Source: [Limnothrix rosea] IAM M-220 (GTDB lineage Bacteria; Cyanobacteriota; Cyanobacteriia; Cyanobacteriales; MRBY01). From it: DNA of 45,831 nt. Below, piece after piece: positions 39,401-45,670 of the stretch. Position 1 is the first letter of the stretch. Each line of letters opens with the position of its first letter. Both the position numbers and the translations under genes were made by a program. The stretch lies in NCBI RefSeq assembly GCF_001904615.1, contig NZ_MRBY01000024.1, positions 9,704 through 55,534 of the forward strand. Direction: 5' to 3'. The notes beneath the pieces were generated by a model. That model did no database searches. It worked only from the letters and a program-made list of their open reading frames with translations, and was not told the origin of the DNA.

Positions 39401-42400
39401 CCAGCACCGCTACCGGACAGGGTGATATTAAAGCCCCCATTACCGCCGCCACCGCCGAGACTCTGAGCCGCGAAACCGATAGAACTATTACCGATTGTAG
39501 AGATTACGCCCGTCGAAGATGCATCAACATCGCCACCCTCACCGCCGCCGCCGCCAGAACCACCCACACCGATGGCGATCGCCCCACTCCCGACTCCAGC
39601 CCCAGAACCAGATGCAATAAACGTAAAACCACCATTACCGCCGCCACCACCGACAGATTGCGCCAGAATCCCGCCAGAATTTGCACCAGTAGTGGTGACA
39701 TTGGATTCTAAATCAGCTTTAACGGTATTACCGATACCGCCACCGCCACCGGAACCGCCCACTGCAACATTAATTGCGCCAGAAGCAACGCCTGCACCGG
39801 AACCGCCGACACCGACGGAGTAACCACCGTTACCGCCGCCACCGCCGACCGACTGCACTAAAATTCCTGTGGCATCACTGCCGCCAGTCGAAATTGTGCC
39901 TGAACGAGTGGCTGCTGTCACTTGACCACCGTCGCCACCATCACCGCCAGCACCGCCAACGCCAACATTAATGGAAGCCGAAGCAAGCCCCGCGCCAGAA
40001 CCAGCCACTGTGACACTACCGCCACCATTACCGCCGCCACCGCCAACGGATTGAGCCAGAAAACCTGTAGAGCTAGCGCCTTCTGTGGTGATATTGCCTT
40101 CAATACCAACCGCCACAGTGCCGCCATCGCCGCCATCGCCGCCAGCACCACCAACGCCCACAGAAATAGCACTCCCAAAGGTAGCACTAGCACTACCTGT
40201 AATTGCGACGGCTACGCCACCATTGCCACCACCGCCGCCAGTAGATTGGGCTAAAAATCCAGTCGAGCGATCGCCGGTCGTGAGAATACTGCCATTAAAG
40301 CCCGTACTCGTCAGCATATTAGAGCCGTTGAAAGTTCCTGCCTGTACCTGACCACCATCACCACCAGCAGCACCATCACCACCAACGGCAATCCCTAGAG
40401 AAGCCGAAGCAGGCCCTCCCGAAGCCGCCAAACTGACCGCATAGCCACCGTTCCCGCCACCACCACCGACACTCTGGAGCATGATGCCAGTGGAGTCAGC
40501 GCCAGTCGTCTCAACAATGCTTAAACCCGTACCTTTGGTGAGATTAACGACACCGCCATTCCCGCCTGTGCCGCCACTACCCCCAATAGAAACAGAGACA
40601 GCACCGCCAATGCCACCCGTTGCCTGAATAGAACCACCGCCATTACCACCACCGCCACCGACAGATTGGGCAAATAAACCAGTGGAGCGATCGCCGGTTG
40701 TCCGAATCAGAGAGGCATTATCGGCATCTTGACCTTGCAGCGTGACATTGACATCGCCAGCAACGTTACCATTTCCTGCTGTTCCACCAATGGAGACACC
40801 CGCAAATAAACTCGTCGAAGCTGAACTGCCACCATTACCGCCGCCGCCGCCGATCGATTGCGCCAAAATACCACGCGAGTCATCCCCATCCGTTTCAATC
40901 GTGCCGCTATTAATAACCGTGACATCATCCCCAGTACCGCCGCCACTACCACTGCCACCGAGGGAAACTAAGCCGCTCGTGGATGCGCCATTACCACCGC
41001 CACCGCCGATACTCTGCACAACAATGCCATGGGAAAAATCCCCCGCCGTATCAATGTTGCCAAAGTTGCGGGCGATCGCCACATCACCATCACCACCACC
41101 ATCACCACTACCGCCAATACTAACCAGACCACCAGAAGAACCACTGTCACCACCGCCACCGCCGATACTCTGGGCGACAATACCGCGAGCCGTAAAGCCA
41201 TCCGTTGAGATACTGCCGAAATTTTCTACAGTGACAACATCGCCATCCCCCGCAACACCACCATCACCACCAAGGGCAACTAAACCACCCGCTCCCGCTG
41301 TACTCCCGCCGCTGCCGCCAATCGACTGCGCCAAAATGCCATCCGCATAATCGCCACTCCCATCATCTCCAGTACGAATGTCCCCTTCATTGAGGTTGCG
41401 AACAGTGACAGTGCCCGCATCGCCACCACCAGCCGCATCACCACCGATCGCCACCAGCGCACCATTACCACCAGCAGAACCGCCACCACCACCAAGACTT
41501 TGGGCAAAAATCCCCTTCGCGTTGCGACCCTCGGTAACAATTAAACCGTTATTCGTGACCTCAACATCACCACCATCACCACCATTGTTGGCACTACCTT
41601 GCAACGAAACAATTAAATTACCCGATGTACCAGAGTTACCGCCTGAACCACCGATACTCTGGGCGAGAATACCGTGGGCATCATCGCCCGTTGTTTGAAT
41701 GGAGCTGCCAGCATTATTATTAATCTCAATATCGCCGCCATCCCCTGTCGCTCCACCATCACCACTTTTGCCGACAATGCCGAATTGAGATCCCCCATTA
41801 CCACCCGTATTACTCGCACTTAAACCATAGACACCAACAGCTCCGTCCCCAGATGTGGCAACCGCATCATTATTGTTAACCGTCACATCGCCGCCGCTAC
41901 CCGCGACACCGCCACTGCCACCACTCGGCGCTAAAAAGCCACTGCCGCCATCCCCTGCTTCGCCACTCCGGCTATAGGCAAAAATGCCGTGTTGATCATC
42001 TCCTGTGGATGCAACTTGAGCATTACTAGTGGCATTGACTGCGCCACCATCCCCTGCATCACCGCCGGAACGACCCGAAAAAGCTGAGGCAAAGGAATCA
42101 CCCCCATCCCCACCATCGCCACCAATACTGGCAACTTCCATGCCAATTCTGTTGGTTGCATTAATGTCAGTGTTATTAGTTGAATTGACTGTGGGGCCAT
42201 TGCTACCATCACCGCCACTTCTCGGCGGGACAAATAAAGCACCATTACGGCCGTTGCCACCATTGTTTCCTTGTTCAATTTTGGTAATACCATCTGCCCC
42301 GGCTTCGTTGATGGGAGGGGGCTGTATTGTTGGTTCTACGGTAGTGTCTGGGAATATTGTCGTCGTTGCAAAGTTATCAAATGCTATTCGATCATCGGTT

Positions 42401-42843
42401 GTAGATAGATCTGCATCCGCATCGAGAACAAACTCTTCACCCGCTAAATTAACACTAACGACACGGAAAAAGATCGATGCATCATCCTCAGCATAAACAA
42501 GATCACCTGCCGTTTTAACGAGGAAAGAGTCACCATCAGCGGTGTCAACCCAAGCGACATCTCCGGCTGTTGGTACGCCAGCGGGATCACGACGCAAACC
42601 TGTAACCGTTGTTGTTGTGCCATTGGTCGGGTTGGTGACGGCTTGACCAATAGTTGAAGTGGAGGAAGGGTCCGGTGGTGGGGTGGACTGGGTGATCGCC
42701 AATGTCGGTGAAGCCAGGATTGCGAGCAAAAGCAAAGATCCTTTCACATTTAGTCGGCCAAGACTGGCGATCGCCAACAAAATTTGGGAGAGGCCTTTAT
42801 ATCTCTGTTGAGTAGACAATGTTGCTTTAGTGGAAAAAGACAT
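30430..42843 (-). CDS. Giant glycine-rich autotransporter (type V secretion, about 4137 residues)
   Basis: A single uninterrupted frame of 12.4 kb. Start at ATG 42843 (MSFSTKATLS): the in-frame extension to 42909 would put extra residues before the signal peptide. The signal peptide is long, with a hydrophobic core GSLLLLAILASPTLA and probable cleavage at A49. Residues about 50-190 are a unique N-terminal region. About 50 repeats follow, each with a GFLAQSLGGGGGNGGF-type core, then SGSGAGVGSG and VGVGGSGGxGG segments and an ITTxGD turn; the passenger probably forms a glycine-rich beta-solenoid. A linker (YDSLSPEIYGSIHTNFQLTS) precedes the C-terminal beta-barrel of about 270 residues ending MKFSF with terminal Phe. 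I could find only two cysteines, both at the barrel entry. Repeats like this are common in Proteobacterial autotransporters. It should be displayed on, or released from, the cell surface; the ligand is unknown. Confidence 0.92.
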   Translation of the reverse strand: MSFSTKATLSTQQRYKGLSQILLAIASLGRLNVKGSLLLLAILASPTLAITQSTPPPDPSSTSTIGQAVTNPTNGTTTTVTGLRRDPAGVPTAGDVAWVDTADGDSFLVKTAGDLVYAEDDASIFFRVVSVNLAGEEFVLDADADLSTTDDRIAFDNFATTTIFPDTTVEPTIQPPPINEAGADGITKIEQGNNGGNGRNGALFVPPRSGGDGSNGPTVNSTNNTDINATNRIGMEVASIGGDGGDGGDSFASAFSGRSGGDAGDGGAVNATSNAQVASTGDDQHGIFAYSRSGEAGDGGSGFLAPSGGSGGVAGSGGDVTVNNNDAVATSGDGAVGVYGLSASNTGGNGGSQFGIVGKSGDGGATGDGGDIEINNNAGSSIQTTGDDAHGILAQSIGGSGGNSGTSGNLIVSLQGSANNGGDGGDVEVTNNGLIVTEGRNAKGIFAQSLGGGGGSAGGNGALVAIGGDAAGGGDAGTVTVRNLNEGDIRTGDDGSGDYADGILAQSIGGSGGSTAGAGGLVALGGDGGVAGDGDVVTVENFGSISTDGFTARGIVAQSIGGGGGDSGSSGGLVSIGGSGDGGGDGDVAIARNFGNIDTAGDFSHGIVVQSIGGGGGNGASTSGLVSLGGSGSGGGTGDDVTVINSGTIETDGDDSRGILAQSIGGGGGNGGSSASTSLFAGVSIGGTAGNGNVAGDVNVTLQGQDADNASLIRTTGDRSTGLFAQSVGGGGGNGGGSIQATGGIGGAVSVSIGGSGGTGGNGGVVNLTKGTGLSIVETTGADSTGIMLQSVGGGGGNGGYAVSLAASGGPASASLGIAVGGDGAAGGDGGQVQAGTFNGSNMLTSTGFNGSILTTGDRSTGFLAQSTGGGGGNGGVAVAITGSASATFGSAISVGVGGAGGDGGDGGTVAVGIEGNITTEGASSTGFLAQSVGGGGGNGGGSVTVAGSGAGLASASINVGVGGAGGDGGDGGQVTAATRSGTISTGGSDATGILVQSVGGGGGNGGYSVGVGGSGAGVASGAINVAVGGSGGGGGIGNTVKADLESNVTTTGANSGGILAQSVGGGGGNGGFTFIASGSGAGVGSGAIAIGVGGSGGGGGEGGDVDASSTGVISTIGNSSIGFAAQSLGGGGGNGGFNITLSGSGAGVGSGTVNVGVGGSGGSGGDAGIVLASTSGNVTTAGDDSIGVLAQSIGGGGGNGGFVVSATGSGAGVGSGAVNIGVGGSGGAAGDGNTVDLTVTNDVTTSGDNSHGVVAQSIGGGGGNGGFSIAPTGSGAGVGSGSIGVSLGGDGSGGGDGEAATSNVTGTIQTSGNNSYGVLTQSLGGGGGNGGFNVTVTGSGAGVGSGSISVGLGGNGGSGGDGAEADATFDGFIATTGNDSSGFVAQSLGGGGGNGGFSITATGSGAGVGSGSVGVSVGGNGSAGGDGGEVEADFTGGVNTSGDQSMGIVAQSIGGSGGNGGFTISATGDGAGVGSGAVSVGVGGAGAGGGDASAVTLTVQEKNTLANTSITTSGDEAIAILAQSVGGGGGNGGFSVTASGSGAGVGSGGVSVGVGGGGGTAGTGGNVDLSFANDVFTDGENSHGVVAQSLGGGGGNGGFAVSVTGSGAGVGAGTVNVGVGGTGAGGGQAGTVDLEVTDDITILTQQKGSYGILAQSLGGGGGNGGFNVTASGSGAGVGSGSIGVGVGGSGGGGGNASAVTVTAANTVTGGSITTEGDESNGFTAQSIGGGGGNGGFNVTAVGSGAGVGSGAVSVAVGGSGGGAGNGGDVTAVLAQAIATKGNTSSGFLAQSVGGGGGNGGFTVNLAGSGAGTGSGTVSIGVGGGGGSAGNGSSVNGTARGTITTEGVDAIGFAAQSIGGGGGNGGFTVVVNGSGAGTGSGTLNVGVGGSGGGGGNASTVTALAEEDISTQGDGALGFIAQSLGGGGGNGGFNVSASGSGAGTGSGAIGISVGGSGGGAGNADDVTATAQGKITTLGDDATAFTAQSLGGGGGNGGFSVNITGSGAGTGSGAVAIGVGGSGGGGGTSGAVVAVANDDISTTGDRSRGFLAQSLGGGGGNGGFNFTVVGSGAGTGSGAINIGLGGSGGDGNDSGRVNATMVGDITTIGEDATGFMAQSIGGGGGNGAFNVSITGSAAGKGSGAFNLGLGGSGGSGGNAAAVTATTQSNISTTGDRSGGIFVQSLGGGGGNGGFNISLVGSGAKQGSGVVGIGIGGSGAGAGNAGDATLSSSTGNIQTQGDEAKGVVVQSIGGGGGNGGFNINGAGGGASSSGNGGVVGIGIGGSGGAGGNAGNVLVNQDGAIATAGELSGGLLAQSIGGGGGNGGFNVNGVIAINSSPIQVAVGGSGGGAGEAGSVTVNRGTLTNPAGNIFTNGTQSNGIEASSIGGGGGTAGINFNAGYVYTERPGFVGQFTIGGAGGNATQGSTVEVNNFSNITTQGQNSHGILAQSIGGGGGNANVNYNSTHANFSFLDSFFDSGDSSPADFNPAIGFSLGGQPADGGDSDTVDVVHVGDITTLGDRSFGVMAQSIGGGGGNADNGSDATFLNLQAPITEDDSDSVFEQDITTVILDVATGQDGTLESGGAIAIQVEVGRRGGDGGDAGDVTLDSTGVITTSGKGSHGLIAQSVGGGGGTSTTTSVSGSFTPDAGGASVEVSVGLEGGEGGSAGNVTVDAADSVTTFGEEAHAIFAQSVGGGGGLGGYDEDFGEVSTGDITDAIDNATSDGKDVNTNIRVGGTGGEGGIGGDVTVTSSATIATNADRSVGILAQSIGGGGGNGGTARTGYSSSGSNINVLVGGEGGEGMSGGTVKVDNSGSITTDGEVAHGIFAQSLGGGGGNGAMAVDANLISGKGFFNLSTVVGGSAGDAGAGGVVEVTNSDIIYTQQDKSVGIFAQSLGGGGGNGGTAIAGTLVSIEPAGTEKTNFGVTVGGNGGTGGVGNNVTVTNSGTIMTEGEESHGILAQSVGGGGGTGGLSLNLDIALSKNNSSMQGLSGTFAIGGQGGDGNTAGDVTVSNTGSIVVNGDNAHGIYAQSVGGGGGDGGFAVALSSTQLKNFTNPLSSASLLTFGMGGFNGTGADGGDVTINHTGSIISNGDNSYGVFAQSVGGGGGNSAYSVSSPLWTALDAVIKTISGSGFEITSEEVIPTESSSGMSGEVTINRTGDIMMLGANSQATNNQGINGGGGNTNLFLDFSDFGDEPISPTDDDALNAEIQVGSNDAENATANLMTVVQKGNMVTMAENSAGSRTQSIGGGGGNVNQDIVVDQSTDLNLTAVLGAINTNNSGGGSVEETREGDIFTQGDYSAGSSTQSIGGGGGYLRLGILQNDGGSGIADGDQLAKITLGSDPSFNNDGNTVLQTLAGSIRTGGDMSPGLEVQSIGAGGGIAKVSGADSVEAVMGAQDDSTGDGKDVTVVNTGNLETDGLLSHAAVVQSIGGGGGFVLTGLDKSLVTVTPSAANGGDGGNIDFEQIGNISVGGDRSFGLFVQSLGGGGGLVDDFYADSAGGLGASGKVDVVLDGDLTATGEENVGLYAQSRSAQSTQGDIDITLTDDKTIWVNDSGIGVKISGGAENSFTNEGGYVIAASEGDPSMSELGMITMSTPDGYTVVGEEGNEVVTNQATGVFYGNMNLGGGNNTLLNELGGTIFAGTEMFIGEDGNSVFSNAGTISPGNQSVYVTEISGNYIQTKTADFDLTLDFTDDSLDRLNITEDASLEGDLNVLNTGIGRIKPGQRTLIFAATEGSITKETLNLVVPDSAIATFAIDSTDKIAFLDIDVDFQGFGALNRNQTAFGDYLNRVQLAGSDPSLAPLIEGIFALAEPLDLRTPYDSLSPEIYGSIHTNFQLTSQQLRDDLFTCKASGDQRILKEGECLWLDIAALGNNGDRTSEYFDFETSVSAISGGAQLDLGEQWYLALAAGASVYETSSAVQPAMMNGSSNQAGLAVKKSFGNTDIGLGVVGGSGEFDAERFNLFPTGDRVTSEQDASFFGSWLRISHDIDAGGGWYVRPMLDFGSTRVKYNGFEETGAGALNLIVDDSSQAYVTLNPAIEFGGEFKDENLTIRPTIYLGYTHYLTDPNPSTSARLAGAPQGVDSFEVTSLGDRSKFDAAANVELLFLNGLSMKLGYWGQFSRNTTVHGADFKMKFSF
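32245..42000 (-). repeat. Intragenic repeat array of the autotransporter passenger
   Basis: About 50 copies of a motif of the type GxxAQS(L/I/V)GGGGGNGG. In the central block (about 36240-39850) the unit is 65 residues, 195 bp, and neighbours are highly alike, with SGSGAGVGSG in nearly every unit. Towards both ends the units become diverged, shorter or irregular, and several lose the AQS core (for example NNQGINGGGGN near 33330). A homogenised centre with worn edges is the mark of unequal crossing-over or slippage within a tandem array. Confidence 0.9.
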
Positions 42844-43185
42844 GGTGAAGAAAGAAATGAAGAAATAAGAGTCTAGTAAATTGGGATAATGAAAATCCCA
42901 TACCGACAAAATTAACGAATAGGAATTAACATTCCTAAAATGTCACTAATGACTTTTTAAAGTTAGTACGGACTACCCTTTAAAAAGTTGATATTGATCA
43001 CAACTCCTATGTGACAATACAAAAAATCATACATATACATAAATAGTCCAAAAATACACGTCTTGATCTGTCCACATAATGTTTCCCAAAGGCTCAGAAT
43101 TCACAAAAAATGGACTGCCTTTACAAAAACTTTGCTAAATTCTTAGATAAATCTTTCTATTTTTTAAGGCTTTTCTAAGGAAACA

Positions 43186-43404
43186 ATGATGGGCAAAATT
43201 CTTGCGAAATTATCAAGAAATATTTCCCAAACTTTTATTTTCAAGTTGTTTTCTGTCAAAACAAATAAACTGATTTCTTTAGCCAAAAATGTTTTAGCTA
43301 AAAAATGGCCGGACATATACAGCCCCATGAGCAATAACATTCAGTTTAGGAGGCAATATTTAGCAGTCAACCTATATGGGCTTAAAACAAGAACTTCAGC
43401 TTAA
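43186..43404 (+). CDS. Doubtful small hypothetical protein
   Basis: 72 residues, basic, beginning MMGKILAKLSRNISQTF after AAGGAAACA, which could serve as a ribosome-binding site. No family is recognised. Its 3' end overlaps the autotransporter remnant on the opposite strand, so the end of the frame is made from antisense barrel sequence, which argues against a conserved gene. Listed only as possible. Confidence 0.25.
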   Translation: MMGKILAKLSRNISQTFIFKLFSVKTNKLISLAKNVLAKKWPDIYSPMSNNIQFRRQYLAVNLYGLKTRTSA

Positions 43405-43462
43405 AATCTGCGCCATAGACGGTGGCGTTACGGCAGAACGCTCCATTGCCCATGAGTTTCAG
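43382..43462 (-). pseudogene. 3' end of a second autotransporter gene (severed barrel tail)
   Basis: On the minus strand the frame ending TAA at 43382 reads LKLMGNGAFCRNATVYGADF then KLKFLF and stop. The intact autotransporter ends MKLGYWGQFSRNTTVHGADF then KMKFSF and stop. The likeness covers the last barrel strand and terminal Phe, and the DNA is also similar (30432-30505 against 43388-43462). No barrel sequence can be followed beyond 43462. It is the scar of a paralogue lost by deletion or recombination. Confidence 0.8.
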
Positions 43463-43712
43463 TTACATTTTTGTATTTTACATTCATAAAAAGAAATAAC
43501 TAAATTCATAATCTGGCAATACCAATGCATAGATAATTAAGTCGAGGAATTTCGTTTTGCGCTTGAGCTATCACCATCGATAACCCTTGAAACAACAGAG
43601 CAATTCATATCTTAAAATCCGTACATTTTTTCCAAAGAAACTTTGATTTTCACCAACATGAAAAAATGAGTAAGATGCCAATAGCAATATTTAATAAATA
43701 GAGGTCTAAATC

Positions 43713-44447
43713 ATGACAAAGCAGCTTCTCATCTATGAAAATACAATTCCACTTTCCGTAGAGCGCCATAAAAAATGGTGTTTACAAAATACGAGTAACT
43801 TCTCATTCGCAAAGGATGTTAATGCATTTCCTCTGCTAGGAACTGAGTTTTCTCCAGCTGCATTAATTTATCCGATTGTTTTTGTTAAAACCGAGTCTAT
43901 CCTATACCCATCAATTATTACCGGCATTAAGGATCACGAAAATTTTTTCGTCACTAAATCTGGGGAATGGCAAGCGGATTATATTCCTGCTTTTGTACGG
44001 CGTTATCCGTTTATTTTTTCCATTAGTGAAGATCAAAAAACCTTTACGGTTTGCATTGATGAATCTTTTGATGGCTGGAATCAGAATGGTTCTGGTGAGC
44101 GATTATTTGATAGTGAAGAAAATCAAACTCAGTATCTTAAGAATGTTGTTGCGTTTTTACGGGATTACCAAGCAAGTTTCTTAGCCACAGAAGCCTTTTC
44201 TAGAAAACTTATGGAGCTTAATCTATTAGAAGGAATGCAAGCAAGTTTAACTATTAATAATGTTGTGCAAAAACCTTTTCAAGGCTTTCTCGGTATTAAT
44301 CGCGACAAGCTTAAGTCTTTAACTCCTGAAGTATTGTATGAATTTATGCAGTTAGGTTGGTTGGAGCTAATTTATTTACATTTACATTCTCTTAATCATT
44401 TCTCTCGCCTAACAAGTATGATGTCTGATCGCTTAAATGATGGCTAG
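43713..44447 (+). CDS. SapC-family protein
   Basis: A 244-residue member of the SapC family, named from surface-layer-associated proteins of Proteobacteria. The family core is visible in AALIYPIVFVKTE, YPSIITGIKDHENFFVTKSGEWQADYIPAFVRRYPFIFSISEDQKTFTVCIDESFDGWN and the C-terminal segment with FLATEAFSRKLMELNLLE. There is no signal peptide or membrane helix, so it is cytoplasmic. SapC genes often sit beside surface or outer-membrane protein genes; here the giant autotransporter lies on the other side of an intergenic region. Its biochemical role is not established. It is an unusual family for a cyanobacterium and HIP1-free, which suggests transfer. Confidence 0.85.
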   Translation: MTKQLLIYENTIPLSVERHKKWCLQNTSNFSFAKDVNAFPLLGTEFSPAALIYPIVFVKTESILYPSIITGIKDHENFFVTKSGEWQADYIPAFVRRYPFIFSISEDQKTFTVCIDESFDGWNQNGSGERLFDSEENQTQYLKNVVAFLRDYQASFLATEAFSRKLMELNLLEGMQASLTINNVVQKPFQGFLGINRDKLKSLTPEVLYEFMQLGWLELIYLHLHSLNHFSRLTSMMSDRLNDG

Positions 44448-44482
44448 AGGAGATCATTAATTGGTGTGATCTCTATGGTGAA

Positions 44483-44701
44483 TTATTCGGATTGATACGG
44501 GTCGAGCCCATGGGTCGCGACATGTTGGGAGAGAAAAGATTCAACATCTTCTGCGGCTTCTTCCCAAGAAATAGGTCGAGAGTTCATATTCTGGTTATTC
44601 AGTGAAAAATCCTTTTGGGATAATTGACTCAGGGTATTGAGTGAATCTTCAAATTCTCGCTGGGAATGGATTCGCTGAGGGTGCGGAAGGTTACTACTCA
44701 T
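44483..44701 (-). CDS. Small hypothetical protein
   Basis: 72 residues if started at Met 44701 (MSSNLPHPQRI); an upstream ATG at 44716 would add five. It is polar and acidic at the C-terminus (SWEEAAEDVESFLSQHVATHGLDPYQSE), with no signal peptide or membrane helix. I do not recognise a family. It converges with the SapC gene, 35 bases between the stops. A real gene is plausible from its balanced composition. Confidence 0.5.
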   Translation of the reverse strand: MSSNLPHPQRIHSQREFEDSLNTLSQLSQKDFSLNNQNMNSRPISWEEAAEDVESFLSQHVATHGLDPYQSE

Positions 44702-44801
44702 GACTTTGCGGCGCATTGCTGAAATTCTAGTCTAATAATAACTCTCGCTACGTTTTACGAAGAATAAGGTTGACATCCGGAATAAAAATCTCAAGAACTT
44801 T

Positions 44802-45074
44802 TTAAGGTACTGTTCTTGTTTGGATAAAGTTAATGTAAGTTTCTCCGTATCTGTACGTAGCTTTTTTTTTTGAAAGTTTTTTTCTTTTTTGTTGTACGGC
44901 GATCGCCAGCTCATGAAGTGTTAGCTCTGGTGCATGGTTAAATCTTAAATTTCTAGAGAAAACAAAAAAATAAAGATAGGCAAACATTGCCATATTGACT
45001 GTTTTGAGCAAAGTTTTTGAGCTAACAAAATCGCCCCAGTCATGCCATCGCCCGATCACCATTGCAGGCCTCAC
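44802..45074 (-). CDS. Doubtful hypothetical protein
   Basis: 90 residues from a GTG start, or 86 from the in-frame ATG at 45062. One hydrophobic stretch (MAMFAYLYFFVFS) is followed by a basic tail (QQKRKKLSKKKATYRYGETY). A HIP1 site lies in the frame. GAGG-like sequence precedes the GTG. I recognise no family, and the AT-rich lysine run could be chance. Kept as a low-confidence call. Confidence 0.25.
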   Translation of the reverse strand: MRPAMVIGRWHDWGDFVSSKTLLKTVNMAMFAYLYFFVFSRNLRFNHAPELTLHELAIAVQQKRKKLSKKKATYRYGETYINFIQTRTVP

Positions 45075-45132
45075 CTCAGGAGAATTTCAATTTTCTTGCA
45101 TAATAAAAAATAAAAAGTCCAAGCTGAGACGA

Positions 45133-45606
45133 TTATGCTGTCGCGAGGGACTGGAGCTGTTCTAAAACTTTCTGTGCATGCTCTTTAACGCGAACTTTGA
45201 TCCAAGTGTGGGCAATGTCGCCGTTAGGGTTTACCAAAAATGTCGAACGGACAATCCCCATATATTCTTTACCCATAAATTTTTTTAGTTGCCAAATGCC
45301 GTAGTCTTTGGCGGTTTGATGCTCTGGATCGCTCAGCAGTTCGATATTTAATGCTTTTTTATCGATAAAGCGTTGGTGGGATTTTTCTGAATCTGGGCTA
45401 ACGCCGACAATAGTGGCATTGAGCTTGGTAAATTCAGGTTCTAGGGCTGTAAAGTCTAGGGCTTCTGTTGTACAGCCGGGAGTATTGTCCTTGGGATAAA
45501 AATAGAGAATGAGCCATTGACCTGCAAAATCTTTCAGGGTTTTGACTTCACTTTTTGCATTGGTGAGAGAAAAGTTGGGGGCGGCTTGACCAATTTCGGG
45601 GGGCAT
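45133..45606 (-). CDS. bcp: Thioredoxin-dependent thiol peroxidase (Bcp/PrxQ type), 1-Cys form
   Basis: A 157-residue AhpC/TSA-family peroxiredoxin that reduces hydroperoxides. The peroxidatic motif is YPKDNTPGCTTEA with Cys45. In E. coli Bcp the resolving Cys is five residues on (Cys50); here residue 50 is Leu (TTEALDF), so the enzyme must resolve its sulfenic acid with an outside thiol. Arg120 in VRSTFLVNPNG, which helps activate the cysteine, is present. It is soluble and cytoplasmic with no signal peptide. It starts just inside the inverted repeat at the window end. Confidence 0.95.
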   Translation of the reverse strand: MPPEIGQAAPNFSLTNAKSEVKTLKDFAGQWLILYFYPKDNTPGCTTEALDFTALEPEFTKLNATIVGVSPDSEKSHQRFIDKKALNIELLSDPEHQTAKDYGIWQLKKFMGKEYMGIVRSTFLVNPNGDIAHTWIKVRVKEHAQKVLEQLQSLATA

Positions 45607-45670
45607 TTTAGTTCTTTTTGTCTGGGATAGTTTTGCAACTTGATTTTAATCTGAAGAGATGTGGCCTAGG

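Larger units (their letters stand above)
42844..43712. other. Long intergenic region between the autotransporter and the SapC gene
   Basis: About 870 AT-rich bases without HIP1. It holds the probable promoter and leader of the autotransporter gene (minus strand, no clear Shine-Dalgarno before 42843), a doubtful 72-codon frame (43186-43404) and the severed 3' end of a second autotransporter gene (43382-43462). From 43463 to 43712 I see only AT-rich DNA and the SapC leader. Confidence 0.6.

Noticed and set aside
32245-42000. Autotransporter repeats as a CRISPR or non-coding satellite array
   Set aside because: The whole stretch is one open frame with a coherent signal peptide and barrel, and variation between units keeps the frame.
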